A DNA stretch of 64,000 bases from Thiomicrorhabdus xiamenensis (lineage in GTDB: Bacteria; Pseudomonadota; Gammaproteobacteria; Thiomicrospirales; Thiomicrospiraceae), in NCBI RefSeq assembly GCF_013282625.1, contig NZ_CP054020.1, positions 2,418,001 to 2,482,000 of the forward strand, in the 5' to 3' direction. The translations under genes and the position numbers were made by a program. How positions within the stretch are numbered: the stretch's first letter is position 1; each line of letters begins with the position of its first letter. The notes below the pieces were generated by a model. The model saw only the letters and a list, made by a program, of their open reading frames with translations. It did not search any database and was not told the origin of the DNA. Shown here in pieces: positions 46,030 to 55,020 of the stretch.

Positions 46030-49000
46030 TTATCGTCTTAAATAGACTTGACGCAAAGCGCCTGCCGCGAGCAGAGCGACGAGCAGTAGCCACCATTTCG
46101 GTTGGTCGATTGGCTGTTGCTCTTCGGGCTGTTGTTCTTGCATCACCTGCCCTTGCACGGTTTCCAGTTCTTCGCTTTGCTCGGTTTGTTCCGAGTTTTC
46201 AGACTCCGGTTGCTCCATGGCTTCAGCAGGCGTTGCTTCCGCCGCAGAAGTTGCCATATCCGGTGCGGGAGCGGCGCTTAGGCCGTAACCCGCCGCCAGC
46301 TCGGCGACATAGGCTTTAAAAGTCTGGTTATCGGTATGCACATCATACTTCTCGGCCATTTCCTGATAGACCTGCACCAGTTCCTTTTTGGTCTCCTCAC
46401 TCGCTTTCCAATAGTCTTTGCGAATCGCTTCCAGCATACGCTCGGCAATTTGCGCCATGGCGGTTGGATTGGACTTCTCGAACCACTCTTTCATATCCAG
46501 TTCGTATTTGTCCTTGATATAAACTTCGTGGAACTCCTGCCACTGATCGTCGCGCACCACATTGCGATCCATTACCTGCCAGCCCCAGAAGTTGTTGATG
46601 GTATTCAACATCTGCAAGGTTCCGGCATAGCCCTCTTTCTGCATCTCCTTGACCCAATTCGGATGCTGATAAACGGCACGCAATTCGGTCGCTAGGAAAC
46701 GCTCGGCCGTTTGCAGCTTGGCCTTTTTCGGGTCGCGCATATTGGAGATATACAACTGCGGCGCTTCGCCTTCCAGGTGTTGCAGAGCCAGTGAAATCCC
46801 GCCGAGATATTCAAACGGATGATCGGTATCCAGCAGACCGCGCAGGTTCGAGGAACGTGAGAAGACCGCCGCCGATGTGCCTTTTAACTGCTCGGCATAG
46901 ACATTGACCGGCTTGCCGTCTTTAGTGGTCAGCTTTCTGCTCCACTGCGAGGTATCCGGACCGTAAGCCCAAGACATGCGCGACAGATACAGCTCAGCCA
47001 GTTTGCCGTCGTCTTCTTCCCACTTGTCCGAAGCCAGCGTGGCATCCGGCAATTTGGTGCCGTAGTCGCCGCTTTCGGTGCCGAAGACACGCGTTAGCGC
47101 GAAGTTCTTGGCCGCTTTTGGCTCGACACCCTCTTCAAGCAGAGCCTTTTCAATACGCAAGGTATTGGCACGGATAAAGTTATCCTCTTCACCTTCATTA
47201 AGACTGGCAAGCATGACAATCGCTTCGTTAAAGCGCTCCATCACATTCGGGAACTGGTCGCGATACAGACCAGTTAACGAGATGACCGTGTCGATACGCG
47301 GACGCCCCAACTCTTTGAGCGGAATCACTTCCAGACCGGTAACGCGCCCGCCTCGATCCCAGATCGGCTTGACGCCCATCGCATAAAACACCTGTGCTTC
47401 CAGCATCCCAAGATGACGCAGAGTTTCGGTACTCCACATCGAGAATGTCAGCTTTTTCGGGAATTCGCCGCGCGTCGTCTGATGACTTTCGATCAGTTGC
47501 TGCATCGCTTGAACACCTGCTTCATAGGCGGCTTTGGTCGGAATACGCGACGGATCGAAACCGTACATATTGCGCCCGGTCGGAATCGCATCCGGATTCC
47601 GGATCGGATCGCCTCCATAAGACGGATCAACCCATTTCGCAGCCAATCCTGCTAAGATTCCATCCGTTTCCGACTCGGCACGCATATTACGCGCATGTTT
47701 AATGCCCTGCTTGACCGCCGCAACCAATTCCGGCTTAGCGGCATCAACGGAACTTAAAGGCTGCTCGTCAATAATATGCGATCGCACAAATTTGAAAGGC
47801 GCCGTCTCTTTCAGCAACTTATAGTCGGTTCGAAACAGTTGACGACTGTTTTCGACACCAAGCGGCTTCATAATGTCATCACCGAGCATCAGCATAATAT
47901 TCAACGCCAGATGATCCTGCTCGGCGGTTTCGCCGAACGTATGCAACCCCAAAGGCTGCATCGCCGAACCGAGATCTTCCAGATAGTCTTCGATATCGCG
48001 CAGGAAGTTGTCGAAGTTCGCGTGCAGATCGGCCACCTTCCAACCCATATCTTCCGGAATCTTCATTTTCACCGCCTGTTCGATAATCAGGTCTTTTGCG
48101 TTGGATTTGACCAGACCCTCGTCAAGCGAGATATATTCGCGGATAGCGTCGTTAATGGCGACAAAATCGTCCGACAGGCCTGCCGGCGAGAAAGGCGGTA
48201 CCTGATAGCTAATGATAACGCCGCGCCCGCGACGTTTCACGTGAAGCGCTTCGCCGATATTATCAACGATATACGGATAAACCACCGGCGTATTGCCGAC
48301 CGCCAGATTCGGATAATCGTAAGCCCACAGACCGCGTTCTTTGCCCGGATGCCATTCCTGAGTCCCGTGGGTTCCGAAATGGATAATCGCGTCGGTGCCG
48401 TACACTTCGCGCAGCCACAGATAGGCCGCCGCGTAATAATGATTCATCGGTTTTTTAGTGTCGTGGAAAAGATCCTTATCCTGTTCGGCGGTCGAGCCGC
48501 CGCGGTTCGGCTGCGGCATAATAATCAGGTTGCCCAGTTTCAGACGCGGAATGACAAACCCTTTCTGCCCCTGATAATCGACCACCCAGCCGTTTGTCGC
48601 GGCATCGCCCCAATGGCCGTTCATATCATCCTGAATCGACTGCGGCAGCGTCGCAAACCATTGGCGATAGGTTTCCAGCGGCATAAAGTCCCACAGCTCG
48701 GTTTTCATCAGATTTTCGACTTCGTTGGGTCTATAGGCCGGACGCAACATGGTGGCCACCGCATCAATCATTTCCTGCTCACCGACATTTTCCAGCGCAT
48801 AACCTTGCGCCTTAAGATCGGCAACCAGCTTCTCGATCGAGCGCGGTACATTCATATTCGAAGCGCCCTGATTCTTCTCGCCCGGAGGATGGTTCCAGAA
48901 CAGCAGCGCCAGCTTTTTATCGTTATTAGCTTTGCGTTGCAGCTTGGCCAGATTAATCGCCTTGCCGATCAGCAAGTCCATCTGTTCCGGCAACGGAATC

Positions 49001-50268
49001 ATTTCACCGTCCGGATTGACCGTCAACACCACCGGATCCTGAATCCCGATATATTCGGCATTGGTCAGAGTAAACGGCAGTCGGAAAGAGCTGACACCGG
49101 CAAGGTCCTGCATATAGACTTCGCGACCGCCGTCGCGGTAGTGCAGAATATTGAGCACCGGAATCCCCTGGGCCTGATAGCGCAGCTTACGCCCTTCGAC
49201 ATCACCACCAAGGAAGGTATTGACCAACATCACCTGCGGCAAGACCTTGCCCTGCCAGGTAATCAACGGCTCATTGAATTTATACGGACGCCCTGTTTTC
49301 GGATTCGGGAAAGGATTATCATCGCTGCCTGGCTTGGCTTGCGCGCCCCAGCGTGATGCAGATGGTCTTCCGGAAGCATTCGCCGGACGGCCAGATGGAC
49401 GACCGGAGATTACCTGCTGATCACGCACCGGTTTAGCCGATTTCACCGCCGCTTCGCGCGCCACGGACTGCTGCGATTTAAAGGTGTTCTGAGTGACACG
49501 GGCGGCTCGATAGAAAAACAGCGGCATGGCACCACGCTTTTCGATTTCGGCAATTGTCTCATCCAGATGGCGCGTCTGGCCGTCGGCGATATAGCTCGAC
49601 GTAGTTTCCATGGCAATGACCAGCCCCTCGGTACCGTCCCTGCCCGCACGCTGATTCCACCACCGGATATAAGTTTCCAGATCGGCGAAGATCTGTTGCT
49701 GATACGCAGGATGGTAAATACCTCCGTTCGGCATTTCGATCGGCAGAGGCACGGCGTCAAGATCCGTACCGTTGATAATCGCCGCCGCATAGTCAAACAG
49801 CAGGCGGTGATTTTCGCTCATACCGCCCAGATAATAGCCGTACACCTGCTGACCGACTTCGGTCGGCAGATTGACCGTTTTCAGGCGCAGCGGACGGCTC
49901 ATACGGTTGATATGTACGATCGGCACCTGCAAAGCGCGCAGACTGTCACCGGAGATCGAATCCACTTTCGCTTGATCGTCGGTACGCGGCGCATCGACAA
50001 TTACCAGTCCGGCATTTTGCAACGCCTTGTGCACACCATTCTTACCGCCGGAACCGTCTTTGGCATCCACCTGCACCCAGTTCAGTTGCACGCCCTGTTG
50101 TGCGGCCGCTTCGCTCAGCAGCTTAAACTTTTTGCTGAGCACAAAATCGGTGGAAACAATCGCCACCTTGGGCTCTTTTTTATCAAGGCTTTCCGACGCA
50201 AAAACGGGCGCCGTCAAAAATGACAGACACCCGCCGATCAGAAACACCCAGTTCATCAGGCGTTGCAT
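46030..50268 (-). CDS. Exported, membrane-anchored CobN-family chelatase
   Basis: 1412 residues of the CobN/BchH large-subunit chelatase family. The central signature is HFGTHGTQEWHPGKERG (His630 first) followed by VVYPYIVDNIGEALHVKRR. Classical CobN is cytoplasmic and inserts cobalt with the AAA+ pair CobS/CobT. Here there is an N-terminal signal peptide (LMNWVFLIGGCLSFLTAPVFA) and, after a Gln/Glu-rich linker, a C-terminal helix WWLLLVALLAAGALRQVYLRR, so it should be a periplasmic protein anchored in the inner membrane. A GRPS-repeat insert occurs at about 285-330. It is 15 bp downstream of the TonB receptor. ATG 50268 is preferred; a GTG one codon earlier is possible. Best comparison: HmuS-type CobN-like proteins of haem-uptake loci. 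Confidence 0.9.
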   Translation of the reverse strand: MQRLMNWVFLIGGCLSFLTAPVFASESLDKKEPKVAIVSTDFVLSKKFKLLSEAAAQQGVQLNWVQVDAKDGSGGKNGVHKALQNAGLVIVDAPRTDDQAKVDSISGDSLRALQVPIVHINRMSRPLRLKTVNLPTEVGQQVYGYYLGGMSENHRLLFDYAAAIINGTDLDAVPLPIEMPNGGIYHPAYQQQIFADLETYIRWWNQRAGRDGTEGLVIAMETTSSYIADGQTRHLDETIAEIEKRGAMPLFFYRAARVTQNTFKSQQSVAREAAVKSAKPVRDQQVISGRPSGRPANASGRPSASRWGAQAKPGSDDNPFPNPKTGRPYKFNEPLITWQGKVLPQVMLVNTFLGGDVEGRKLRYQAQGIPVLNILHYRDGGREVYMQDLAGVSSFRLPFTLTNAEYIGIQDPVVLTVNPDGEMIPLPEQMDLLIGKAINLAKLQRKANNDKKLALLFWNHPPGEKNQGASNMNVPRSIEKLVADLKAQGYALENVGEQEMIDAVATMLRPAYRPNEVENLMKTELWDFMPLETYRQWFATLPQSIQDDMNGHWGDAATNGWVVDYQGQKGFVIPRLKLGNLIIMPQPNRGGSTAEQDKDLFHDTKKPMNHYYAAAYLWLREVYGTDAIIHFGTHGTQEWHPGKERGLWAYDYPNLAVGNTPVVYPYIVDNIGEALHVKRRGRGVIISYQVPPFSPAGLSDDFVAINDAIREYISLDEGLVKSNAKDLIIEQAVKMKIPEDMGWKVADLHANFDNFLRDIEDYLEDLGSAMQPLGLHTFGETAEQDHLALNIMLMLGDDIMKPLGVENSRQLFRTDYKLLKETAPFKFVRSHIIDEQPLSSVDAAKPELVAAVKQGIKHARNMRAESETDGILAGLAAKWVDPSYGGDPIRNPDAIPTGRNMYGFDPSRIPTKAAYEAGVQAMQQLIESHQTTRGEFPKKLTFSMWSTETLRHLGMLEAQVFYAMGVKPIWDRGGRVTGLEVIPLKELGRPRIDTVISLTGLYRDQFPNVMERFNEAIVMLASLNEGEEDNFIRANTLRIEKALLEEGVEPKAAKNFALTRVFGTESGDYGTKLPDATLASDKWEEDDGKLAELYLSRMSWAYGPDTSQWSRKLTTKDGKPVNVYAEQLKGTSAAVFSRSSNLRGLLDTDHPFEYLGGISLALQHLEGEAPQLYISNMRDPKKAKLQTAERFLATELRAVYQHPNWVKEMQKEGYAGTLQMLNTINNFWGWQVMDRNVVRDDQWQEFHEVYIKDKYELDMKEWFEKSNPTAMAQIAERMLEAIRKDYWKASEETKKELVQVYQEMAEKYDVHTDNQTFKAYVAELAAGYGLSAAPAPDMATSAAEATPAEAMEQPESENSEQTEQSEELETVQGQVMQEQQPEEQQPIDQPKWWLLLVALLAAGALRQVYLRR

Positions 50269-50283
50269 CACTTTACTCTCTCC

Positions 50284-52560
50284 TTAGAATTTCACTTTCA
50301 GACCTGCCATCCAGACACGGCCCGGATCGACGTTGATCGACAGGTCTTCGGCGTCATACACGCCGTCGGAATTGCTGTCGTAGGTACCGCGAACAATCGA
50401 GTAGAACTGATCATTAAACACATTGTCCACCTTCAGGAACAGGGTCATCAGCCCTTGCGTTCCGCCGACAATCTGCGCTTTGGTCTGATATTCCAGACCT
50501 AAATTCAGCAGTGTACGCGCCGGCATTTTTTCCTGATTAATTTCATCGGCATAACTCTCGCCGCGGTAATCGATTTCCGTGGTAAAGGTTACTTTGCTTG
50601 TCGGATACCAGTTAATGCGCAAGTTCGCCATATGCTGCGGCGTACGCGGCACATAATTGCCGCTGTTGTCGTAAGGCTTAAAGTAAACGCAGTCGTCAGG
50701 GGTACAGGTCTGTGTCCCGGCACGGGTGGTGTAGGTACCGGTCGTCAACTCCTCTTCCGAATTCACCACCACACCGTATGGATTACCCAAAGCCAGATAG
50801 AAATCGTCATAGCTGCCGAACTTACTGATCAGATAGGTATAGGCGAAATCAAACGAGAAATTATGTTTTTTCTCGGTTTGCAGCGCCAGTTCAAAACCTT
50901 TGGAAGTTGTTTGCCCGATATTGTCATAGTAGGACTCGACATCATCCAGCTGATCGACATTCGAGTTGACGTACTGGCCGGTGGAATTGGTAATGAAATC
51001 CCGTCGGTCGATATAGAACACGGAACTGTTCATATGGGTATTCCAACCGAACAGATTCAGCTCGGAGCGCAGCCCCAGCTCATAGTTAAAGGTCGTTTCA
51101 GGCTCCAAATCGGCATTGGTACTAAGTTCGCTCAGGCTCGGCGCACGGAAACCGGTGGAAACCGCGCCATACAGAGAGGTTTTTTCGGACAGATTCTGAT
51201 CCGCACCGAAGCGCCAGGAGTGAACATTGAACTCATTACTGTCATAGCTGTCTTCCAGACGATCATGTCCGTCCAGCTCGATGCGGTCAAAACGGTAGTT
51301 CCCGGTCAGCGTCGTGTTTTCGGTCGCTCTGAATTTCGCCTCGCCGTAGACCGCTTTGGTAATCTCTTCGCGGTAAGAGTCCGACTTTATCGTCCCGGCG
51401 GTAATCGTTTCGCCGCGCGAATAGGTACGATAGTCCTCTTTCACCGTGGTCTGCTCGTCAAAGGTATTTTTCTTCAGTTCAACCCCACCCATCAAGGCAA
51501 ATTCACCGAAAGAGTCACGAAGCTCCAGTTTCAGGCCGCGCTGCACCTGCTCGTAATCGTTCAGATTGGCATACATATCGACCTGATCGTCACCGACCGG
51601 ATTGCCGTCGCCGTCGTATTTAATCGGTGCCGACCAGAAATCGGTAATGTCTTTGTACTGATAGGCGACCGCCATAAAGTTACCGCTGTCCGAAAAGTCG
51701 TTCGAATAGGTCAGATTCAGTCGCGACAGATCGACATTGAACATTCGGGTGTAGCCGCGTCCGGCCTCTTCCCCTTCCGGATCCTCTTCGGCGGCGGTGA
51801 CCCCGCGTACAGAGCCGTCTCGATCACGGAAGCGCTGCGCATCTTCAAAACCGAACGTCAACTCGCTATGATCGTTCAGGTAATATTCCAGCGCACCGGA
51901 GACCGCTTCAGCATCGCGTTGCGACAAAGCATAGAAGCCGTCGTTATGACGATCGGTTACCTGCACATGACCGGCAAAATCCTCTTCGGCAACGCCCGCT
52001 TTGACCAGAGTACGCGTATAACCGTAAGACCCGAGATCCGCTTCAAGCGTCACACCGGCATGCGCAGCGCCGCGCTTGGTGGTAATAATCACCGCACCGG
52101 CCAGCGCATCTTCACCGAACAGATAGGAAGCGCCTCCTTTGACGACGCGGATCGATTCAATATTATCCAGATCGATATTCACCTTACCGGTACGCTCGAA
52201 AACCGGAACACCGTCGATCACAATCGCCACACCCGGCTTCTCGCCCATATAACGCTGATTATCCACACCGCGGATTTTGATCTTGATGCCATCGCCTTCA
52301 CCGGCCAGATCAGCGGTAACTCCGGGAATGGAACGCAGTACCTCGATAATATTGGTCGCGTGCTTTGCTTCTACCGCTTCACCGCTGATCACCGTCGTAC
52401 TGGCCGGAATATCGGCATCCGATTCAAATCGGTCTTCGATGGTCGAAGAAGAAATCGTTACTTTGGAAAGTTCGCTGCTGTCGTCGGCGTAACCGAATTG
52501 AGTGAAGCTCAGCAATAAAGCCGAAATTAATGCATTGTAGTGAAAAGGTTTAGGATGCAT
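50284..52560 (-). CDS. TonB-dependent outer-membrane receptor
   Basis: 758 residues. Signal peptide cut after FGYA, then a TonB-box-like SKVTISSS, the plug domain (about 45-165, with VLRSIPGVTADL and the IRGVDN, IDGVPV, VVKGGASYLFGEDALAGAV motifs) and a 22-strand barrel ending in WMAGLKVKF. In the barrel GFRAPSLSEL and NADLEPETTFNYELG resemble the FRAP/NPDL boxes shared by haem and cobalamin receptors; a defining His between them is not evident. The ligand is therefore unresolved: haem, a corrinoid or another metal-tetrapyrrole. First gene of the operon with the CobN-like gene. Confidence 0.93.
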   Translation of the reverse strand: MHPKPFHYNALISALLLSFTQFGYADDSSELSKVTISSSTIEDRFESDADIPASTTVISGEAVEAKHATNIIEVLRSIPGVTADLAGEGDGIKIKIRGVDNQRYMGEKPGVAIVIDGVPVFERTGKVNIDLDNIESIRVVKGGASYLFGEDALAGAVIITTKRGAAHAGVTLEADLGSYGYTRTLVKAGVAEEDFAGHVQVTDRHNDGFYALSQRDAEAVSGALEYYLNDHSELTFGFEDAQRFRDRDGSVRGVTAAEEDPEGEEAGRGYTRMFNVDLSRLNLTYSNDFSDSGNFMAVAYQYKDITDFWSAPIKYDGDGNPVGDDQVDMYANLNDYEQVQRGLKLELRDSFGEFALMGGVELKKNTFDEQTTVKEDYRTYSRGETITAGTIKSDSYREEITKAVYGEAKFRATENTTLTGNYRFDRIELDGHDRLEDSYDSNEFNVHSWRFGADQNLSEKTSLYGAVSTGFRAPSLSELSTNADLEPETTFNYELGLRSELNLFGWNTHMNSSVFYIDRRDFITNSTGQYVNSNVDQLDDVESYYDNIGQTTSKGFELALQTEKKHNFSFDFAYTYLISKFGSYDDFYLALGNPYGVVVNSEEELTTGTYTTRAGTQTCTPDDCVYFKPYDNSGNYVPRTPQHMANLRINWYPTSKVTFTTEIDYRGESYADEINQEKMPARTLLNLGLEYQTKAQIVGGTQGLMTLFLKVDNVFNDQFYSIVRGTYDSNSDGVYDAEDLSINVDPGRVWMAGLKVKF

Positions 52561-52604
52561 CGCCGCCTCTGGTCTTCTGTTCTAATGATTTGAATTAGCG
52601 CAAA

Positions 52605-52633
52605 ATTTTAGGGGCAAGCCAGCAACGAAACAA
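52605..52633 (-). promoter_or_regulatory. Promoter of the receptor-cobN operon
   Basis: On the minus strand: TTGTTT (52633-52628), 17-bp spacer, TAAAAT (52610-52605), about 45 bp before the receptor ATG. The palindrome abuts the -35 exactly as at the channel operon. No cobalamin riboswitch box is present in the leader. Confidence 0.7.
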
Positions 52634-52650
52634 TGCGACAAATTGTCGCA
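52634..52650. promoter_or_regulatory. Palindromic operator, copy 2 (receptor-cobN operon)
   Basis: TGCGACAAATTGTCGCA, identical over 17 bp to the copy at 43328-43344; the identity extends through ACAA on one side and C on the other. It directly adjoins the -35 of the receptor promoter, where an activator or repressor could act on RNA polymerase. Confidence 0.8.
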
Positions 52651-52754
52651 CCGGCGCGGCATAGGCGGTTTTTAAGCGACCATTAAAAACCGGTACCGAA
52701 AGCCATTAATGACAAAACGGTTAAAGGATCTACAGCAAGTGACGGCAACCGCCA

Positions 52755-52782
52755 TTGACATCAGTAAATTCTTATGTAGAAT
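52755..52782 (+). promoter_or_regulatory. Strong sigma-70 promoter of the secreted-peptide gene
   Basis: Consensus TTGACA (52755-52760), 16-bp spacer, TAGAAT (52777-52782), 52 bp before the ATG. Together with a dedicated terminator it implies an abundant short transcript. Confidence 0.8.
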
Positions 52783-52833
52783 CAAATTAACTTATATTAG
52801 TAAAAGTTAATATTCATACTAAGGAGAATATTT

Positions 52834-52986
52834 ATGAAAACACTATTGGCTTCACTCTTTATCGCCGGATCACTATTTACTGTAAACGCTACGGCGGACT
52901 CATGGTCATTTGACGGCCAACCGGTTACCGGTTCTAACTCCGGCGGCTGTACCTGGTCTTTCGACTGCGAAAAACCGCTGAAATAA
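52834..52986 (+). CDS. Tiny secreted peptide with two cysteines (50 residues)
   Basis: AAGGAGAATATTT precedes the ATG. The product starts with a textbook signal peptide, MKTLLASLFIAGSLFTVNATA, and a mature part of about 29 residues beginning DSWSFDG. The mature part has an internal repeat, SWSFDG and TWSFDC, two cysteines that could form a disulfide, and ends EKPLK. The gene has its own near-consensus promoter and a 16-bp-stem terminator, so it is very likely real although short. No family recognised. Possibilities include a metal- or haem-binding peptide, a signal or a bacteriocin-like product; none is shown. Confidence 0.75.
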   Translation: MKTLLASLFIAGSLFTVNATADSWSFDGQPVTGSNSGGCTWSFDCEKPLK

Positions 52987-53011
52987 TTCTCGATTCATAG
53001 CCTCCTAAAAG

Positions 53012-53050
53012 CAAAAGGGCCTGGTGAATATTCACCAGGCCCTTTGTTTT
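53012..53050. terminator. Terminator of the secreted-peptide gene and of mtn
   Basis: AAAGGGCCTGGTGAAT and its exact complement (53014-53045) followed by GTTTTT. The perfect 16-bp repeat lies between convergent genes and can act both ways. Confidence 0.92.
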
Positions 53051-53071
53051 TGCACATCAATCAATGGCAGT

Positions 53072-53764
53072 TTAGAGGTGCTGCAACATCCCTAGGATGA
53101 CTTTGGCGGAATGGGTCGCCGCCTGCTCAAGATACTGCTCGAAAGTGACCTTGTTCTCTTTGCCGGCAATATCCGATAGAGAGCGGATAATTACAAACGG
53201 TTTCCCGAAGCTGTGGCACACCTGAGCAACGGCTGCTGCTTCCATTTCACAGGCAATCATTTCCGGAAAGGCTTCACGTGTACTGGCAACATCGTCAGGA
53301 TGATGCATAAAACGGTCGCCGGTCGCAATCAAGCCATGCATATGCACCACTTCGCCCAAATCTTCAATCGAAGCCTGAGCCGCCTTGACCAGTTTGTCTT
53401 CCGGCAGAAAATGCGTCGGCATTCCCGGAACCTGTCCCTTGTCATAGCCGAAAGGCGTCACATCGACATCGTGATGACAGACCGAACTGCTGATGACCAC
53501 ATCGCCGACATTCAAATCAACATGAAAGCCACCAGCGGAACCGGTATTGATAACAAAATCCGGATCATACAATTGCAGCAGGATCGTGCTGCTGATTGCG
53601 GCGTTGACCTTGCCGATACCGGAACGCAGCAATGCAACCTCGATACCGTCGATCTTACCCAGATAATATTCGAAACCGGCGTGGGTCTCGGTCTGCATAT
53701 CGGTCAAATTGCTGCGCAGCAATGCAACCTCTTCTTCCATCGCCCCGATAATGGCAACTTTCAT
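53072..53764 (-). CDS. mtn: 5'-methylthioadenosine/S-adenosylhomocysteine nucleosidase
   Basis: Cleaves adenine from methylthioadenosine and S-adenosylhomocysteine in the activated-methyl cycle. 230 residues with IIGAMEEEV (Glu12), VNTGSAGGF-like NTGSAGGF, the substrate Glu in CEMEAAAVAQV, and the catalytic Asp in RSLSDIAG. The gene follows luxS by three bases. The two enzymes act consecutively: the nucleosidase makes S-ribosylhomocysteine, the LuxS substrate. Confidence 0.97.
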   Translation of the reverse strand: MKVAIIGAMEEEVALLRSNLTDMQTETHAGFEYYLGKIDGIEVALLRSGIGKVNAAISSTILLQLYDPDFVINTGSAGGFHVDLNVGDVVISSSVCHHDVDVTPFGYDKGQVPGMPTHFLPEDKLVKAAQASIEDLGEVVHMHGLIATGDRFMHHPDDVASTREAFPEMIACEMEAAAVAQVCHSFGKPFVIIRSLSDIAGKENKVTFEQYLEQAATHSAKVILGMLQHL

Positions 53765-53767
53765 CGC

Positions 53768-54289
53768 TCAGACCTCATTACCCAGCTTGCGCAGAGTTTC
53801 TTCGTCCATCTTAAGCTCTTCGTTTTTATTCACGCCGATGCCATGCTCAAGAATGTCCTGCGCGATCTCTTTGGCTTCTTCCAGAGAGTGCATCATATAG
53901 GTACCGCACTGATATTCGTTCAGTTCGGGAATATCTTCCATACGCTCAACATTCAAGACATCCTGCATGGACTCCGACCATGCTTTGGCCACACGTTCTT
54001 CGCTCGGCGCGCCCATCAGGCTCATATAGAAACCGGTACGGCAGCCCATAGGCGACACGTCGATAATTTCCACACCGTCACCGTTCAGGTGATCACGCAT
54101 AAAGCCGGCAAACAGATGCTCCAGAGTATGAATCCCCTTCTCGCCCATCATGCTTTCGTTCGGTTTATTGAAACGCAGATCGAAAACCGTAATGGTATCG
54201 CCGGACGGAGAAGTCATGGTCTTGGCGACACGCACCGCAGGCGCATTCATAATCGTATGATCAACAGTAAAACTATCTAGTAGAGGCAT
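53768..54289 (-). CDS. luxS: S-ribosylhomocysteine lyase LuxS
   Basis: Splits S-ribosylhomocysteine into homocysteine and the autoinducer-2 precursor DPD. 173 residues, with metal ligands His54 and His58 in HTLEH (Glu57 catalytic) and Cys128 in YQCGTY; the catalytic Cys83 is in [16 protein letters not shown] precedes the ATG. Cotranscribed with mtn, recycling the products of SAM-dependent methylation. A quorum-sensing role is not implied by the gene alone. Confidence 0.97.
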   Translation of the reverse strand: MPLLDSFTVDHTIMNAPAVRVAKTMTSPSGDTITVFDLRFNKPNESMMGEKGIHTLEHLFAGFMRDHLNGDGVEIIDVSPMGCRTGFYMSLMGAPSEERVAKAWSESMQDVLNVERMEDIPELNEYQCGTYMMHSLEEAKEIAQDILEHGIGVNKNEELKMDEETLRKLGNEV

Positions 54290-54319
54290 ATTTCTTTCCC
54301 AAAATATATAGGTTAAAAA

Positions 54320-54772
54320 TCAAATTTGTTCGTGACCGTCGTCGTTTTCAAGACGGCCCTTAATCATCCAGCCGTTGTCGGTCTTGATAAACAGGTAATT
54401 GCGCTTAAAGTCCAGCTGATCCCCTGCGGCAAACTCGGGCAAAGTCATTTTCCACATCCCGATCGCCATGGTGCGGGTAATCTTATCCAGACTGGAAGTC
54501 GCTTTGTCTTTCATAATCTCGCGCGCATAGTCATCCAGCGAACGCTGCGCCGTCGCCTTGATGCTTAATTCGGCAACATAATGGGTGTCATTTTGCTTAT
54601 AGCCATTCTCTTTAATCACTTCGTCCGCCAGAAACAGTCCGGCAAACTCCTGATTAAAGGTGTTCTTTGCCATCTCTTCAACATCCGATTCTGTCGGCTG
54701 AGTGATGCCGAGACATCCGGACAGCAACAGACTGAGCCAGACAACAGCTAAAACAGGTAAAGATTTGTACAT
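54320..54772 (-). CDS. Putative lipoprotein of unknown function
   Basis: 150 residues from ATG 54772 (GGAG upstream); a longer frame begins at a TTG without support. The N-terminus YKSLPVLAVVWLSLLLSGC is a lipoprotein signal with lipobox LLSGC and Gly at +2, so outer-membrane sorting is likely. The mature domain is an alpha/beta fold with AELSIKATAQRSLDDYAREIM and ends with a strand-rich GWMIKGRLEND. Thirty bases upstream of luxS, so possibly cotranscribed. Family not recognised. Confidence 0.75.
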   Translation of the reverse strand: MYKSLPVLAVVWLSLLLSGCLGITQPTESDVEEMAKNTFNQEFAGLFLADEVIKENGYKQNDTHYVAELSIKATAQRSLDDYAREIMKDKATSSLDKITRTMAIGMWKMTLPEFAAGDQLDFKRNYLFIKTDNGWMIKGRLENDDGHEQI

Positions 54773-55020
54773 AGCATCGATCTCCAGGCGCGGCGGCAAA
54801 ACCCGTACGGTCTTTTCGCGGTCTAAAAACGCCTCGAATAAGGCGTCGCATTCAAACCCAAAAGGATACCATAAACGCCGTCATAAACCTATTCCGCAAC
54901 AGCCCCGCACCGGCATATTCGATGCGCCGCAACGACTTTGACAAAAGGACCGAATTCCCTCTCAGAAAAATCTCAATTTCCGTTAAAATGGCTGCAAACA
55001 CCCTTATCCCGGAAGCGCGC

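Noticed and set aside
47776-49356. Long open frame on the plus strand inside the cobN-like gene, and similar antisense frames at 50632-52518 and 53213-54280
   Set aside because: They are exactly antisense to well-supported genes, lack ribosome sites and family motifs, and arise from codon bias in the true frame.
46030-50268. CobN as part of cobalamin biosynthesis
   Set aside because: It carries export and anchoring signals, no cobS/cobT or cob genes are in the window, and the partners are uptake-type proteins. Not fully excluded without the rest of the genome.
52561-52833. Possible cobalamin riboswitch upstream of the TonB receptor
   Set aside because: The leader between the -10 and the receptor ATG is only about 45 bases and has no B12-box sequence; the palindrome explains regulation better.
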